A stretch of 40,144 bases of DNA from an uncultured Rhodospirillaceae bacterium (lineage in GTDB: Bacteria; Pseudomonadota; Alphaproteobacteria; SP197). The notes beneath the pieces are model-generated. The model had not been told where the DNA came from. It saw nothing but the letters and a program-made list of their open reading frames with translations, and made no database searches. This document shows positions 1 to 7,752 of the stretch, piece by piece (the first letter of the stretch is position 1; every line of letters begins with the position of its first letter). The translations under genes and the position numbers were made by a program. The DNA lies in NCBI GenBank assembly GCA_937880925.1, contig CALGGB010000145.1, positions 1-40,144 on the forward strand. Direction: 5' to 3'.

Positions 1-5
1 GACGG

Positions 6-713
6 ATGCACAATCTCGGTGGCGCTTTTGGCGAGGCCCTGCGGCTGATCGTGGGACTGGACGGCGATCTCGTGGAGATCGTCGGCCTGTCGTTGCGCGT
101 CTCGCTCTGCGCGGTGCTGCTGGCTGCCCTGATCGGTTTTCCCCTGGGAGCCGCCGTGGCCGTCGCGCGCTTTCCCGGCCGCGGCGCCCTCGTCGCCGCG
201 CTCAACACCTTCATGGGTCTGCCACCGGTGGTGGTCGGCCTCGTCATCTATGTCCTGCTCTCGCGCGCCGGACCGCTGGGTGAGCTGGGCCTGCTCTACA
301 CGCCCACCGCCATGATCGCTGCCCAGACCGTGCTGGTGACACCCATCGTTGCGGCGCTGACGCGCCAGACGGTGGAGGACCTGCGCGGCGAATACGAGGA
401 ACAGCTCCACGCCTTCGGTGTCGGCGCGCCGGGGCTGGTCGCCACGCTGCTGTGGGAGGCGCGCCTCAGTCTCGTCACCGTGCTGCTGGCCGGGTTCGGG
501 CGCGCGGTCGCCGAAGTCGGCGCGGTCATCATCGTGGGCGGCAACATCAACCACGTCACGCGCGTGATGACGACGGCGATCGCGCTGGAAACCTCCAAGG
601 GCGACCTGGAGCTGGCGCTGGGTCTGGGCATCGTGCTGCTGACCATCGTGCTGGCGATCAACGGGCTCGCCTCGGGCCTGCGGTCGGCCGTGGCCCAGGC
701 CAGCCATGCCTGA
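6..713 (+). CDS. tupB: Tungstate-type ABC transporter permease (TupB)
   Basis: Inner-membrane permease of an ABC importer, most likely for tungstate. The 235-residue protein has about five hydrophobic segments, near residues 28-55, 63-86, 101-120, 155-180 and 203-223. A cytoplasmic EAA-type coupling loop lies around residues 131-152 (EEQLHAFGVG onward). The short length, the single permease, and an ATPase and TupA-type binding protein directly downstream fit the TupABC family better than ModABC. The start is the ATG five bases from the window edge; its ribosome binding site would lie outside the window, and an upstream start cannot be excluded. The stop overlaps the tupC start by 8 bases, implying translational coupling. 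Specificity for tungstate over molybdate is inferred from the family. Confidence 0.88.
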   Translation: MHNLGGAFGEALRLIVGLDGDLVEIVGLSLRVSLCAVLLAALIGFPLGAAVAVARFPGRGALVAALNTFMGLPPVVVGLVIYVLLSRAGPLGELGLLYTPTAMIAAQTVLVTPIVAALTRQTVEDLRGEYEEQLHAFGVGAPGLVATLLWEARLSLVTVLLAGFGRAVAEVGAVIIVGGNINHVTRVMTTAIALETSKGDLELALGLGIVLLTIVLAINGLASGLRSAVAQASHA

Positions 714-1491
714 GGCCGCCGCGATCTCCCCCCGGGCCGTTGCGGCAGTACCCCCGCGCAGTGTTTCCGGCGAACGCGGTGTGCTGCCCATCGTGGGGCA
801 GGGGCTCGCCGTGCGCCGCGGCGGTCGCACCCTGATCGACGGTATCGATATCGCCTTCGAAGGCCATGGCCTCACGGTCGTGCTGGGCGCCAACGGCGCG
901 GGCAAAAGCCTGCTCCTGCGCCTGCTCGCCGGGCTCGTGCAGCCCGATGGCGGCGCCGTCACCTGGGCGGGCTCGGCGCCTGACCGCAGCCGCGCCCTGG
1001 GTGTGGGATTTGTCTTCCAGCGCCCGGTGATGCTGCGCCGCACCGCCATCGCCAATGTCCGCTATGCGCTGAAAGCAGCGGGCGTTCCGCGCGGCGAGCG
1101 CGACGCCATCGCGCAACGCGCATTGCAGGATGCCGGACTGGGCGCCCTGGCCGACTGGCCCGCGCGCCTGCTTTCGGGCGGCGAACAGCAGCGCGTCGCA
1201 CTGGCCCGCGCGCTGGCGCCGGCACCCCAGGCGCTGCTGCTGGACGAGCCGACCTCCAACCTCGATCCGGCCTCCACCCTGGCGATCGAGAACCTGGTGT
1301 GCGGCGCGCGCAAGGCCGGCACGCGGATCGTCCATGTCACCCACGACCTTGGTCAGGCGCGCCGCCTGGCCGACGAGGTCGTCTTCATGCATGCCGGGCG
1401 CATTGTCGAACGCGCCCCGGCAGCAAGCTTTTTCGATGCACCCTCGAGCGGGCGGGCACAGGCCTTTCTCGAGGGGCGCATCGTTCTATGA
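706..1491 (+). CDS. tupC: ABC transporter ATP-binding protein (TupC)
   Basis: Cytoplasmic ATPase that powers the TupB permease. All nucleotide-binding motifs are visible in the 261 residues: Walker A GANGAGKS (61-68), Q-loop Gln105, signature LSGGEQQR (from 156), Walker B LLLDEP (177-182) and switch His213 in VTHDL. About 30 residues precede the ABC fold, so the ATG at 706 gives a slightly long N-terminus; I keep it because it overlaps tupB and no better ribosome binding site is seen downstream. The C-terminus is short, with no TOBE domain of the ModC kind, as expected for TupC. Its stop overlaps an ATG at 1488 (ATGA), but tupA is judged to start later. Confidence 0.9.
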   Translation: MPEAAAISPRAVAAVPPRSVSGERGVLPIVGQGLAVRRGGRTLIDGIDIAFEGHGLTVVLGANGAGKSLLLRLLAGLVQPDGGAVTWAGSAPDRSRALGVGFVFQRPVMLRRTAIANVRYALKAAGVPRGERDAIAQRALQDAGLGALADWPARLLSGGEQQRVALARALAPAPQALLLDEPTSNLDPASTLAIENLVCGARKAGTRIVHVTHDLGQARRLADEVVFMHAGRIVERAPAASFFDAPSSGRAQAFLEGRIVL

Positions 1492-1503
1492 GCCACCACA
1501 CGC

Positions 1504-1509
1504 AAGGAG
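1504..1509 (+). promoter_or_regulatory. Ribosome binding site that selects a GTG start for tupA
   Basis: AAGGAG sits 8 bases before a GTG codon at 1518. The ATG at 1488, which overlaps the tupC stop, has no purine-rich sequence at proper distance and would put 10 extra polar residues before the signal peptide. The GTG is therefore the better start. Confidence 0.7.
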
Positions 1510-1517
1510 CCTTACCC

Positions 1518-2354
1518 GTGATCCGCAGAACCCTCTTGCGCAGCCTGTTTGCCGCTGCGGTCTTCGCCGGCGCCGCCTGGGGCCTGACGCCCGCCCAGGC
1601 CGATAGCGACAATTTCATCGTCGTGCAGTCCACGACCTCGACCCAGAATTCCGGCCTGCTCGACTACCTGCTGCCGATGTTCACCGAAAAGACCGGCATT
1701 GAAGTCCGCGTCGTCGCCGTGGGCACCGGCCAGGCGATCACCAACGCCTCCAACGGCGACGGCGACGTTCTGCTGGTTCATGCCAAGGCCGCCGAGGAGG
1801 CCTTCGTGGCCGCGGGCAACGGCGTCGCGCGCTTCGACCTGATGTACAACGATTTCGTCATCGTCGGCCCGGCCTCCGACCCTGCCGCCATTGCCGGCAC
1901 CAGCGATCCGGTGGCAGCGTTCCAGGCGATTGCGTCCTCGGAGTCGACCTTTGCCTCGCGCGGCGATGACTCGGGCACCAACAAGGCCGAGCTGAACCTC
2001 TGGAAGGCCACCGGCATCGATCCCTCCAGCGCCAGCGGCGACTGGTACCGCGAGACCGGCTCGGGCATGGGCGCCACGCTGAATGCCGCCGCAGGCATGG
2101 AGGCCTACACCCTGACCGACCGTGCCACCTGGGTCGCCTTCGAGAACAAGGGCGATCTGGAAATCGTTACGCAGGGTGGCGAAGCGCTGTTCAACCAGTA
2201 CGGCGTTATCCTGGTGAACCCGGAGAAGTTCCCCAGCGTGAAGGCCGACCAGGGCCAGCAGTTCATCGACTGGCTGCTTTCCGGCGAGGGCCAGTCCGCG
2301 ATTGCCGCCTATCAGGTGGACGGCCAGCAGCTCTTTTTCCCCAACGCGAAGTAA
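1518..2354 (+). CDS. tupA: Tungstate-binding periplasmic protein (TupA)
   Basis: Exported solute-binding protein that delivers the oxyanion to TupBC. Read from the GTG at 1518 it is 278 residues. A typical signal peptide (basic IRR, hydrophobic core, LTPAQA cleavage region) precedes the mature start DSDNF. The mature N-terminus carries TupA family hallmarks: a TTSTQNSGLLDYLLP stretch, then TGIEVRVVAVGTGQAI, and later NDFVIVGP. Gene order permease-ATPase-binding protein is the reverse of many tup operons, but all three genes are tightly coupled. A GC hairpin follows the stop. The family is firm; whether it prefers tungstate or molybdate needs binding data. Confidence 0.9.
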   Translation: MIRRTLLRSLFAAAVFAGAAWGLTPAQADSDNFIVVQSTTSTQNSGLLDYLLPMFTEKTGIEVRVVAVGTGQAITNASNGDGDVLLVHAKAAEEAFVAAGNGVARFDLMYNDFVIVGPASDPAAIAGTSDPVAAFQAIASSESTFASRGDDSGTNKAELNLWKATGIDPSSASGDWYRETGSGMGATLNAAAGMEAYTLTDRATWVAFENKGDLEIVTQGGEALFNQYGVILVNPEKFPSVKADQGQQFIDWLLSGEGQSAIAAYQVDGQQLFFPNAK

Positions 2355-2363
2355 GCAGGCGAT

Positions 2364-2386
2364 CCGGGGCGGCATCGCCGTCCCGG
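2364..2386. terminator. Hairpin between convergent tupA and regulator genes
   Basis: A 10-bp stem (CCGGGGCGGC with GCCGTCCCGG, one G-T wobble as read on plus) closes a 3-base ATC loop. It sits in the 54-base gap between two convergent stops. On the plus side it is followed by a pyrimidine-rich stretch (TCTTCCCTTT) rather than a clean T run. It probably serves as the terminator or 3-prime stabiliser for tupBCA. Confidence 0.55.
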
Positions 2387-2408
2387 TCTTCCCTTTGATC
2401 GGCGTCGC

Positions 2409-3314
2409 TCAGCCCGCGCCGTTGCGCTGGACGGTGCCCAGGGCGGCGATGTCGTAGCCGCCCAGCTCAGCGGCGCGTTCGGCGAACTGCCGGCTGCGGG
2501 CGAAGGCCAGCAGGGTCTGGAAGGGCGGCTCGAAGTAGTCGCGCCGGCCGATGGCGATGTCGAAGCGTTCGTGGGCCAGCGGCACGAAGCCCAGGCGGAA
2601 TTGCTGCGCCACCGATTCGATGGCCAGGCCCGCATCGGCCTTGTCGCCTGCCACGGCATGGGCGACATCGGTTTCGCTGCGCGCCGGGCTTTCCAGCATC
2701 GCCACGTCGTCCTCGCCCAGGCCTGCTTCCTCCATCAGGTGGCGCAGCAGGATCTGGCTGCCCGCCTCGGCCTGGCGCGGCACGATCACGCGGCCCTTGA
2801 GATCGGCGACCTTGCCGATGCCGTGGGGATTGCCCGCCGCGACCACCAGTCCCTGGCGGCGCCGCGCCCATTCGATCAGCACGATGCCGTTGAGGCCGGG
2901 GGTGGCCGCGACATGATCGCGGTTCCAGTCGCCCGATGCCGGTTCGAAGACGTGCATGCCCGCTGCCATGGCCTTGCCCTCGGCCATGCGGGCAAGGCCG
3001 CTGAGGCTGCCCTCATAGACCGTCGCAAGGCCCGAACCCGATTCGCGCAGGGCCCAGTCGAGCAGGGGGTCGTGGCTGCCGGCCACGACCGGGGGCGGGC
3101 TGGAGAGCCGCTCGCTGTCGCCCGACCACTCGATGCTGCCGTCGACCCAGGCTTCGATCTGGCGGCGCGGGAACAGCAGCTTGCCGGTGACACGGCAGAC
3201 CGGGATCGCCGCGTCGGCGACGAGCTCGTAGACCTTGCGCTCCTTGATGCGGAGCAGGGTGGCGACCTCACGCGTTGTCAGATAACGCGCCGAAGGTGTG
3301 GATTCGATGGCCAA
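2409..3314 (-). CDS. HTH regulator with PBP-like ligand domain (tungstate/molybdate sensor candidate)
   Basis: Predicted one-component transcription factor of 301 residues. Residues 11-58 form an excisionase/MerR-type winged helix (YLTTREVATLLRIKERKVYELV, then KLLFPRRQIEAWVDG). The remainder, about residues 80-300, resembles the PBP-like domain (type-2 periplasmic-binding fold, no signal peptide) found in HTH regulators near molybdate and tungstate genes. The start is a TTG at 3314 with GGAG 7 bases upstream; an ATG at 3356 lacks such a site. The gene is convergent with tupBCA and divergent from the hydroxylase operon, so the 396-base leader is its natural target. Ligand identity is inferred from context. 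Confidence 0.75.
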   Translation of the reverse strand: MAIESTPSARYLTTREVATLLRIKERKVYELVADAAIPVCRVTGKLLFPRRQIEAWVDGSIEWSGDSERLSSPPPVVAGSHDPLLDWALRESGSGLATVYEGSLSGLARMAEGKAMAAGMHVFEPASGDWNRDHVAATPGLNGIVLIEWARRRQGLVVAAGNPHGIGKVADLKGRVIVPRQAEAGSQILLRHLMEEAGLGEDDVAMLESPARSETDVAHAVAGDKADAGLAIESVAQQFRLGFVPLAHERFDIAIGRRDYFEPPFQTLLAFARSRQFAERAAELGGYDIAALGTVQRNGAG

Positions 3315-3321
3315 GGTTGTT

Positions 3322-3325
3322 CTCC
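3322..3325 (-). promoter_or_regulatory. Ribosome binding site for the TTG start of the regulator
   Basis: GGAG on the minus strand, 7 bases before TTG at 3314. It decides the start in favour of TTG over the ATG 42 bases upstream, which would add a 14-residue stretch rich in Arg and Pro. Confidence 0.55.
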
Positions 3326-3541
3326 AGACGGCGTGTGAACCGCGCGGGCAGGGCACGACGCCGCATTCGAGCCTGCGTGCTTAGGCGATTTCAAGTGATT
3401 ATTACGTGTTTGACCCATGACCCTAGCGAGAACTACTTTTTGCACAACTCTTCTGCGCTCGCATGACGGAAATCCACATCCCGCGCGATCAGAACAGAGG
3501 TTGTCGGCCGGCCAACGCCCCTTGTTGTCCGCCGAACGCCC

Positions 3542-3571
3542 GGGAGGGTGGCGTGTGCCCGCCACCCTCCC
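3542..3571. repeat. Perfect 12-bp inverted repeat in the operon leader
   Basis: GGGAGGGTGGCG, a 6-base TGTGCC loop, then its exact reverse complement. The hairpin ends 139 bases before the ATG at 3711 and is followed by ACCCCTTCTCCC, without a T run. It could be a leader structure, a partial terminator or an operator. Confidence 0.7.
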
Positions 3572-3710
3572 ACCCCTTCTCCCGATGGTGCTCGCACCGG
3601 CGCCATGACGTGTTAGAACGGGATTTGTGATCGAAAATGTCAGCATGACCGTTGCGGACCGCCGTCCCGGCGGGCCAACATGGGCAAACAACCACTCGGG
3701 GACGCAATCC

Positions 3711-4568
3711 ATGCGCTATGAAGCTCCAGACACGATCAAGGCCGCGGTCGGTCTGCTTTCCAAGGCTAAAGGCACCTCCCGCATTCTTGCCGGCGGTACC
3801 GATCTGCTCGTGCAGATGCGTTCGGGCATGATCGAGCCGGACCTGGTGGTCGACATCAAGTCGATCCCCGGCATGCGCGAGATCGTGGCCGAAAAGGGCG
3901 GCTACCGTATCGGCGCAGCCGTCAGCGGCGCCGAGCTCGAGGAGCACGGCAAGGTCGGCAAGATGTGGCCGGGCGTGGTCGAAGCGACCAACCTGATCGG
4001 CTCCACCCAGATCCAGGGCCGCGCCACCATGGTCGGCAACCTGTGCAATGCCTCGCCTGCCGCAGACAGCGTGCCGGCGATGATCGCAGCGGGCGCCACC
4101 GCCCGTGTCGTTGGTCCCAAGCGCACACGCGACGTGCCGGTCGAGGACATCGCCAAGGCGCCGGGCAAGACCTCGCTCGCCAAGGGCGAGTTCGTTGCCT
4201 CCATCTTCCTGCCCAAGGCTCCGGCCCGCACGGGCAGTGCCTACCTGCGCTTCATTCCGCGCACCGAGATGGACATCGCCGTGGTCGGCGCAGGCATCGC
4301 GCTGACCGTCAATGCCAAGGGCGTCATCACGGCGGCCAAGGTATCGCTGGGCGCGGTTGCCGCGCGCGCGCTGGTGGTCGATGCCTGCGCCAAGGCGATC
4401 ATCGGCAGTTCGCTCGACGACGAGGCGCTTGATCGCCTGGCTGCCGCCGCTTCGGCTGCCGCCAAGCCGATCTCCGACAAGCGCGGAACCGTCGATTTCC
4501 GCATCAAGGTGGCTGGCGTGCTCGCGCGCCGTGCCGCCGTCATCGCATACGACCGGGCGAGGGGCTGA
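3711..4568 (+). CDS. FAD-binding subunit of a xanthine-dehydrogenase-family hydroxylase (CoxM type)
   Basis: Medium subunit that passes electrons from the iron-sulfur subunit to FAD. Read from ATG 3711 (GGGGA about 8 bases upstream) it has 285 residues, the usual family length. FAD-contacting motifs are visible: AGGTDLLVQM (27-36) and the GNLCNASPAADS loop (109-120). The standard C-terminal domain follows, with RTEMDIAVVGAG near 180. It opens an operon with the 2Fe-2S subunit 3 bases downstream. The gene name coxM would be misleading because the catalytic subunit lacks the carbon monoxide dehydrogenase signature. Confidence 0.9.
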   Translation: MRYEAPDTIKAAVGLLSKAKGTSRILAGGTDLLVQMRSGMIEPDLVVDIKSIPGMREIVAEKGGYRIGAAVSGAELEEHGKVGKMWPGVVEATNLIGSTQIQGRATMVGNLCNASPAADSVPAMIAAGATARVVGPKRTRDVPVEDIAKAPGKTSLAKGEFVASIFLPKAPARTGSAYLRFIPRTEMDIAVVGAGIALTVNAKGVITAAKVSLGAVAARALVVDACAKAIIGSSLDDEALDRLAAAASAAAKPISDKRGTVDFRIKVAGVLARRAAVIAYDRARG

Positions 4569-4571
4569 TCC

Positions 4572-5135
4572 ATGAGTGCTGTTCACGTATCCACCAACAT
4601 CAACGGCGACGACGTCGAATTCGTCTGCCGCCCCGATGAAAGCCTGCTCGATGTCCTGCGCGATCGCCTGGGCATGACGGGCAGCAAGGAAGGCTGCGGC
4701 ACCGGCGACTGCGGTGCCTGCTCGGTCGAGCTCGACGGCCGTCTGGTCTGCTCGTGCCTCGTCATGGGCGCCGAAGTCGGCGGTCACAAGATCGAGACCA
4801 TCGAGGGCATGGCCCAGGGCGACAAGCTGCACCCGCTGCAGCAGAAGTTCCTGGAGCATGCCGCCCTGCAGTGCGGCATCTGCACCCCTGGTTTCCTGGT
4901 CGCCGCGCGCAACCTGCTCGAGCGCAACAACGACCCCACGGAGACCGAGGTCCGCTACTGGCTGGCCGGCAACCTGTGCCGCTGCACCGGCTACGACAAG
5001 ATCGTCCGTGCCGTGCTCGACACCGCCAAGGACATGAGGAAGTCCGCAGCCAAGTCCTCGGCCAAGAAGCCTGCCGCCAAGAAGAAGGCCGCCCCGAAGA
5101 AGACTGCCAAGAAGGGAGCACGTCATGCCGCTTGA
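4572..5135 (+). CDS. 2Fe-2S subunit of the hydroxylase with Lys/Ala-rich tail
   Basis: Small electron-transfer subunit with two 2Fe-2S clusters. The plant-ferredoxin-type cluster uses Cys42, Cys47, Cys50 and Cys62 (GCGTGDCGAC). The second cluster uses Cys101, Cys104, Cys136 and Cys138 (QCGICTPGF, LCRCTGYD). The family normally ends soon after the second cluster, at about 155-165 residues. Here residues 157-187 add a tail of 31 residues containing 11 Lys and 11 Ala, resembling histone-H1-like or low-complexity basic tails. The 3-prime end overlaps the catalytic-subunit gene by 11 bases, and that gene's ribosome binding site (GGGAG) lies within the tail codons. Confidence 0.92.
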   Translation: MSAVHVSTNINGDDVEFVCRPDESLLDVLRDRLGMTGSKEGCGTGDCGACSVELDGRLVCSCLVMGAEVGGHKIETIEGMAQGDKLHPLQQKFLEHAALQCGICTPGFLVAARNLLERNNDPTETEVRYWLAGNLCRCTGYDKIVRAVLDTAKDMRKSAAKSSAKKPAAKKKAAPKKTAKKGARHAA

Positions 5136-7440
5136 TGCGAACACCCCCGATCTCCGCACGGAGTTCAAGTCCGTCGGTACGCGCCCCAACCGTCCCGACG
5201 GTGTCGACAAGGTCACCGGCCGCGCCCGCTTCGGCGCGGACTTCGCGCTGCCCGGCCAGCTTACCGGCCTGATCCTGCGCAGCCCGCACGCCCACGCCAA
5301 AATCAAGTCGATCGACACCTCGGCCGCCGAAGCGCTGCCGGGCGTGAAGGCCGTGATTACCTACAAGGACATCCCCGAGCAGGAAGGCTGCGACAAGGAC
5401 GTCCTGGTCAACATCATGGCCCGCGGCACGGCCCTCTACGACGGCCATGCGGTCGCCGCGGTCGCCGCGGTCGATGCCTCGGTCGCCCGCAAGGCGCTGA
5501 AGCTGATCAAGGTCGACTACAAGGTCCTCAAGCACGTCACCGACGTCGACGAGGCCATGAAGCCCGATGCTCCCGTGCTGCACCCCGGCCGCTTCGATCC
5601 GGTGGACTTCAGCACGCTGGAGAATGCCGCCCATGTCTCGGGCAAGGAGGAGCGCAAGACAGCGACCCCCGCGCACTCCAACATCGCGGGCCGCTACGTC
5701 TTCGGCCACGGTGACCCCGACAAGGGCTTCAAGCAGGCCGATGTCATCGTCGAGCACGAGTTCAAGACCGAGGCGACCCATCAGGGTTACATCGAGCCCC
5801 ACGCCTGCACCGCCAGCGTCTCCAGCGACGGCATGGCCGAGCTCTGGGTCTGCACCCAGGGCCCGTTCATGGTCCGCGATGTCTGCGCCAGCCTGCTCGG
5901 CATGGATGTCTCGCGCCTGCGCGTCACCCCGTCGGAAATCGGCGGCGGCTTCGGCGGCAAGACCACGGTCTTCATCGAGCCTGTTGCCCTGGCGCTGTCG
6001 CGCAAGGCAGGCAAGCCCGTGAAGGTGGTGATGAGCCGTTCGGAAGTCTTCCGCGCCACGGGGCCGACGTCGTCGGCCAGCATGTGGGTCAAGATCGGCG
6101 CCAAGAAGGACGGCACCTTCGTTGCCGCCGATGCGGTGCTGAAGTACCAGGGCGGCGCCTTCCCGGGCTCGCCCGTCGAGATGGGCGCGATGTGCGCCTT
6201 TGCCTGCTATGACCTCAAGAACGTGCGCATCGTCGGTTACGACGTTGTCACGAACCGGCCCAAGCAGGCGGCCTACCGTGCCCCGGGTGCGCCGATGTCG
6301 GCGTTCGCGGTCGAGGGCGTGATCGGCGAGATCGCCGACAAGCTCGGCATGGACGCCATCGACATCCGCCTGAAGAACGCGGCCAAGGAGGGCACCGTCT
6401 CGTCCTACGGCCCGACCTTCGGTCCGGTCGGTCTCGTCGAGACGCTGGAAGCCGCCAAGGCGCACAAGAACTACAAGGTGAAGCTGGGCAAGAACCAGGG
6501 CCGTGGCGTCGCCTCGGGTTTCTGGTTCAACTTTGCCGGCAACACCTGCGTCTCGATCAACCTCAACGTCGACGGCACCCTGGCGCTCGCGCTCGGCACC
6601 GTCGACATCGGCGGCAGCCGTGCCTCGATGTGCCTCATGGCCGCCGAGGAGCTCGGCATCAGCTATGAAGATGTCCGCGCCGTCATCGCCGATACCTCCT
6701 CGCTTGGTTACAACGACATCAGCGAGGGCAGCCGTGTCACCTTCTCCTCGGGTCTGGCGACCATCAAGGCTGTGCGTGATCTGAAGGTGCGGATGTGCGG
6801 CCGCGCCGCAAAGATCTGGGGCATCCCGGAAGACGCGGTGAAGTGGGAGAACGGTGCGGCCCATCCGGCCGGATCGAACGCGGGCAACTTCCCGCCGCTC
6901 TCGATCAAGGAGATCGCCGCCCAGGCTTCGGCCACCGGCGGTCCTCTCGCGGGTCACTACGAGATCAACGCCGAGGGTGCGGGGCCGAGCTTTGCCACCC
7001 ACGTCTGCGATGTCGAGGTCGATCCCGATACCGGCGCCATGAAGGTGCTGCGTTATCTCGTCGTGCAGGACGCCGGCAAGGCCATCCACCCCTCCTACGT
7101 CGAGGGTCAGTTCCAGGGCGGCGCCGTTCAGGGCATCGGCTGGGTGCTGAACGAGGAGTACTTCTACGGCAAGGACGGCACGCTGCAGAACGCCGGCTTC
7201 CTGGATTACCGGGTGCCGGTCTGCTCGGACGTTCCGATGATCGACACGGTCATCGTCGAGGTGCCCAATCCGGGCCACCCCTACGGTGTCCGCGGTGTCG
7301 GCGAAACCTCGATCGTGCCGCCCCTGGCGTGCGTCGCGAACGCGGTTTCCTCGGCCATCGGCGTGCGCGCGCGCACGCTGCCGATGTCGCCGCCCAGGGT
7401 TCTGGCGGCGCTTGAAGGTGTTGCTGCCTCGAAGGCTTGA
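5125..7440 (+). CDS. Molybdopterin-binding catalytic subunit of a xanthine-dehydrogenase-family hydroxylase
   Basis: Large subunit of 771 residues that binds the molybdenum cofactor and hydroxylates an unidentified substrate with water-derived oxygen. Family landmarks: RSPHAHAKI (52-60), QGPFMVR (from 245), GGGFGGK (273-279), the active-site loop AAYRAPGAP (382-390) and the C-terminal GVGE whose Glu727 matches the catalytic glutamate of the family. The loop is neither AYXCSFR (form I carbon monoxide dehydrogenase) nor AYRGAGR (form II), so a different substrate is expected. It follows the iron-sulfur gene with an 11-base overlap. A MoaD-like gene starts 3 bases after its stop, so cofactor supply appears to be co-expressed. 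Confidence 0.92.
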   Translation: MPLDANTPDLRTEFKSVGTRPNRPDGVDKVTGRARFGADFALPGQLTGLILRSPHAHAKIKSIDTSAAEALPGVKAVITYKDIPEQEGCDKDVLVNIMARGTALYDGHAVAAVAAVDASVARKALKLIKVDYKVLKHVTDVDEAMKPDAPVLHPGRFDPVDFSTLENAAHVSGKEERKTATPAHSNIAGRYVFGHGDPDKGFKQADVIVEHEFKTEATHQGYIEPHACTASVSSDGMAELWVCTQGPFMVRDVCASLLGMDVSRLRVTPSEIGGGFGGKTTVFIEPVALALSRKAGKPVKVVMSRSEVFRATGPTSSASMWVKIGAKKDGTFVAADAVLKYQGGAFPGSPVEMGAMCAFACYDLKNVRIVGYDVVTNRPKQAAYRAPGAPMSAFAVEGVIGEIADKLGMDAIDIRLKNAAKEGTVSSYGPTFGPVGLVETLEAAKAHKNYKVKLGKNQGRGVASGFWFNFAGNTCVSINLNVDGTLALALGTVDIGGSRASMCLMAAEELGISYEDVRAVIADTSSLGYNDISEGSRVTFSSGLATIKAVRDLKVRMCGRAAKIWGIPEDAVKWENGAAHPAGSNAGNFPPLSIKEIAAQASATGGPLAGHYEINAEGAGPSFATHVCDVEVDPDTGAMKVLRYLVVQDAGKAIHPSYVEGQFQGGAVQGIGWVLNEEYFYGKDGTLQNAGFLDYRVPVCSDVPMIDTVIVEVPNPGHPYGVRGVGETSIVPPLACVANAVSSAIGVRARTLPMSPPRVLAALEGVAASKA

Positions 7441-7443
7441 GGC

Positions 7444-7689
7444 ATGCTGAAGGTCAAGCTCGGCGGCACGCTCGTCAACAAGGCGGGCGGCCGCACCGAG
7501 TTCGAGGTCGAGGGAGCCAACATCATGCAGATGTTGCGCAACCTCGGCCGGACCTGCCCTGAGCTCGAACCCATGCTCCAGAAGGGCGTGTCCGTGGCGG
7601 TCGACGGCCAGATCTACCGCGACGCCATGCTCCAGCCCCTGGGGCCGGAGAACGAGATCATCCTGTTGCCACGCATGGCGGGCGGCTGA
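7444..7689 (+). CDS. MoaD/ThiS-family sulfur-carrier protein
   Basis: An 81-residue ubiquitin-fold protein ending in LLPRMAGG. The terminal Gly-Gly is the site that is adenylated and thiocarboxylated in MoaD and ThiS. The gene lies 3 bases after the catalytic subunit and 63 bases before the YqeC-like gene, so it is part of the operon. MoaD would donate sulfur to molybdopterin with MoaE, but no MoaE or MoaA-C genes are in the window. It is either an operon-dedicated carrier that uses the genomic MoaE, or a carrier for another sulfuration step. Family assignment is strong; the partner is unknown. Confidence 0.85.
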   Translation: MLKVKLGGTLVNKAGGRTEFEVEGANIMQMLRNLGRTCPELEPMLQKGVSVAVDGQIYRDAMLQPLGPENEIILLPRMAGG

Positions 7690-7752
7690 ACGCCGCCTGC
7701 CTTGCGTCGGCGGCCCTGGATTCGCTCTAGTGGCCGCCGGAGATCATCGCCC

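Larger units (their letters stand above)
3315..3710. other. Divergent intergenic leader between regulator and hydroxylase operon
   Basis: About 396 bases without a convincing gene. It must hold the promoters for the minus-strand regulator and the plus-strand hydroxylase operon. The part near 3390-3460 is AT-richer than its surroundings and is the likeliest promoter zone, but no -35/-10 pair is good enough to name. It also contains a GGCCGGCC palindrome near 3504 and a perfect 12-bp hairpin at 3542-3571. The hydroxylase frame stays open upstream to about 3627, but nothing there looks like protein-family sequence. Confidence 0.6.

Noticed and set aside
3410-3439. Possible plus-strand promoter with TTGACC and a downstream TA-containing hexamer upstream of the hydroxylase operon
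   Set aside because: The -10 position matches only half of the consensus at 18-base spacing; too weak to list.
3489-5318. Long minus-strand open frame antisense to the hydroxylase genes
   Set aside because: It is opposite strongly conserved coding sequence and has the Gly/Asp/Arg/His-rich composition typical of antisense frames in GC-rich DNA.
4762-7278. Second long antisense frame opposite the catalytic subunit
   Set aside because: Same reason; no family-like motifs and no start signals.
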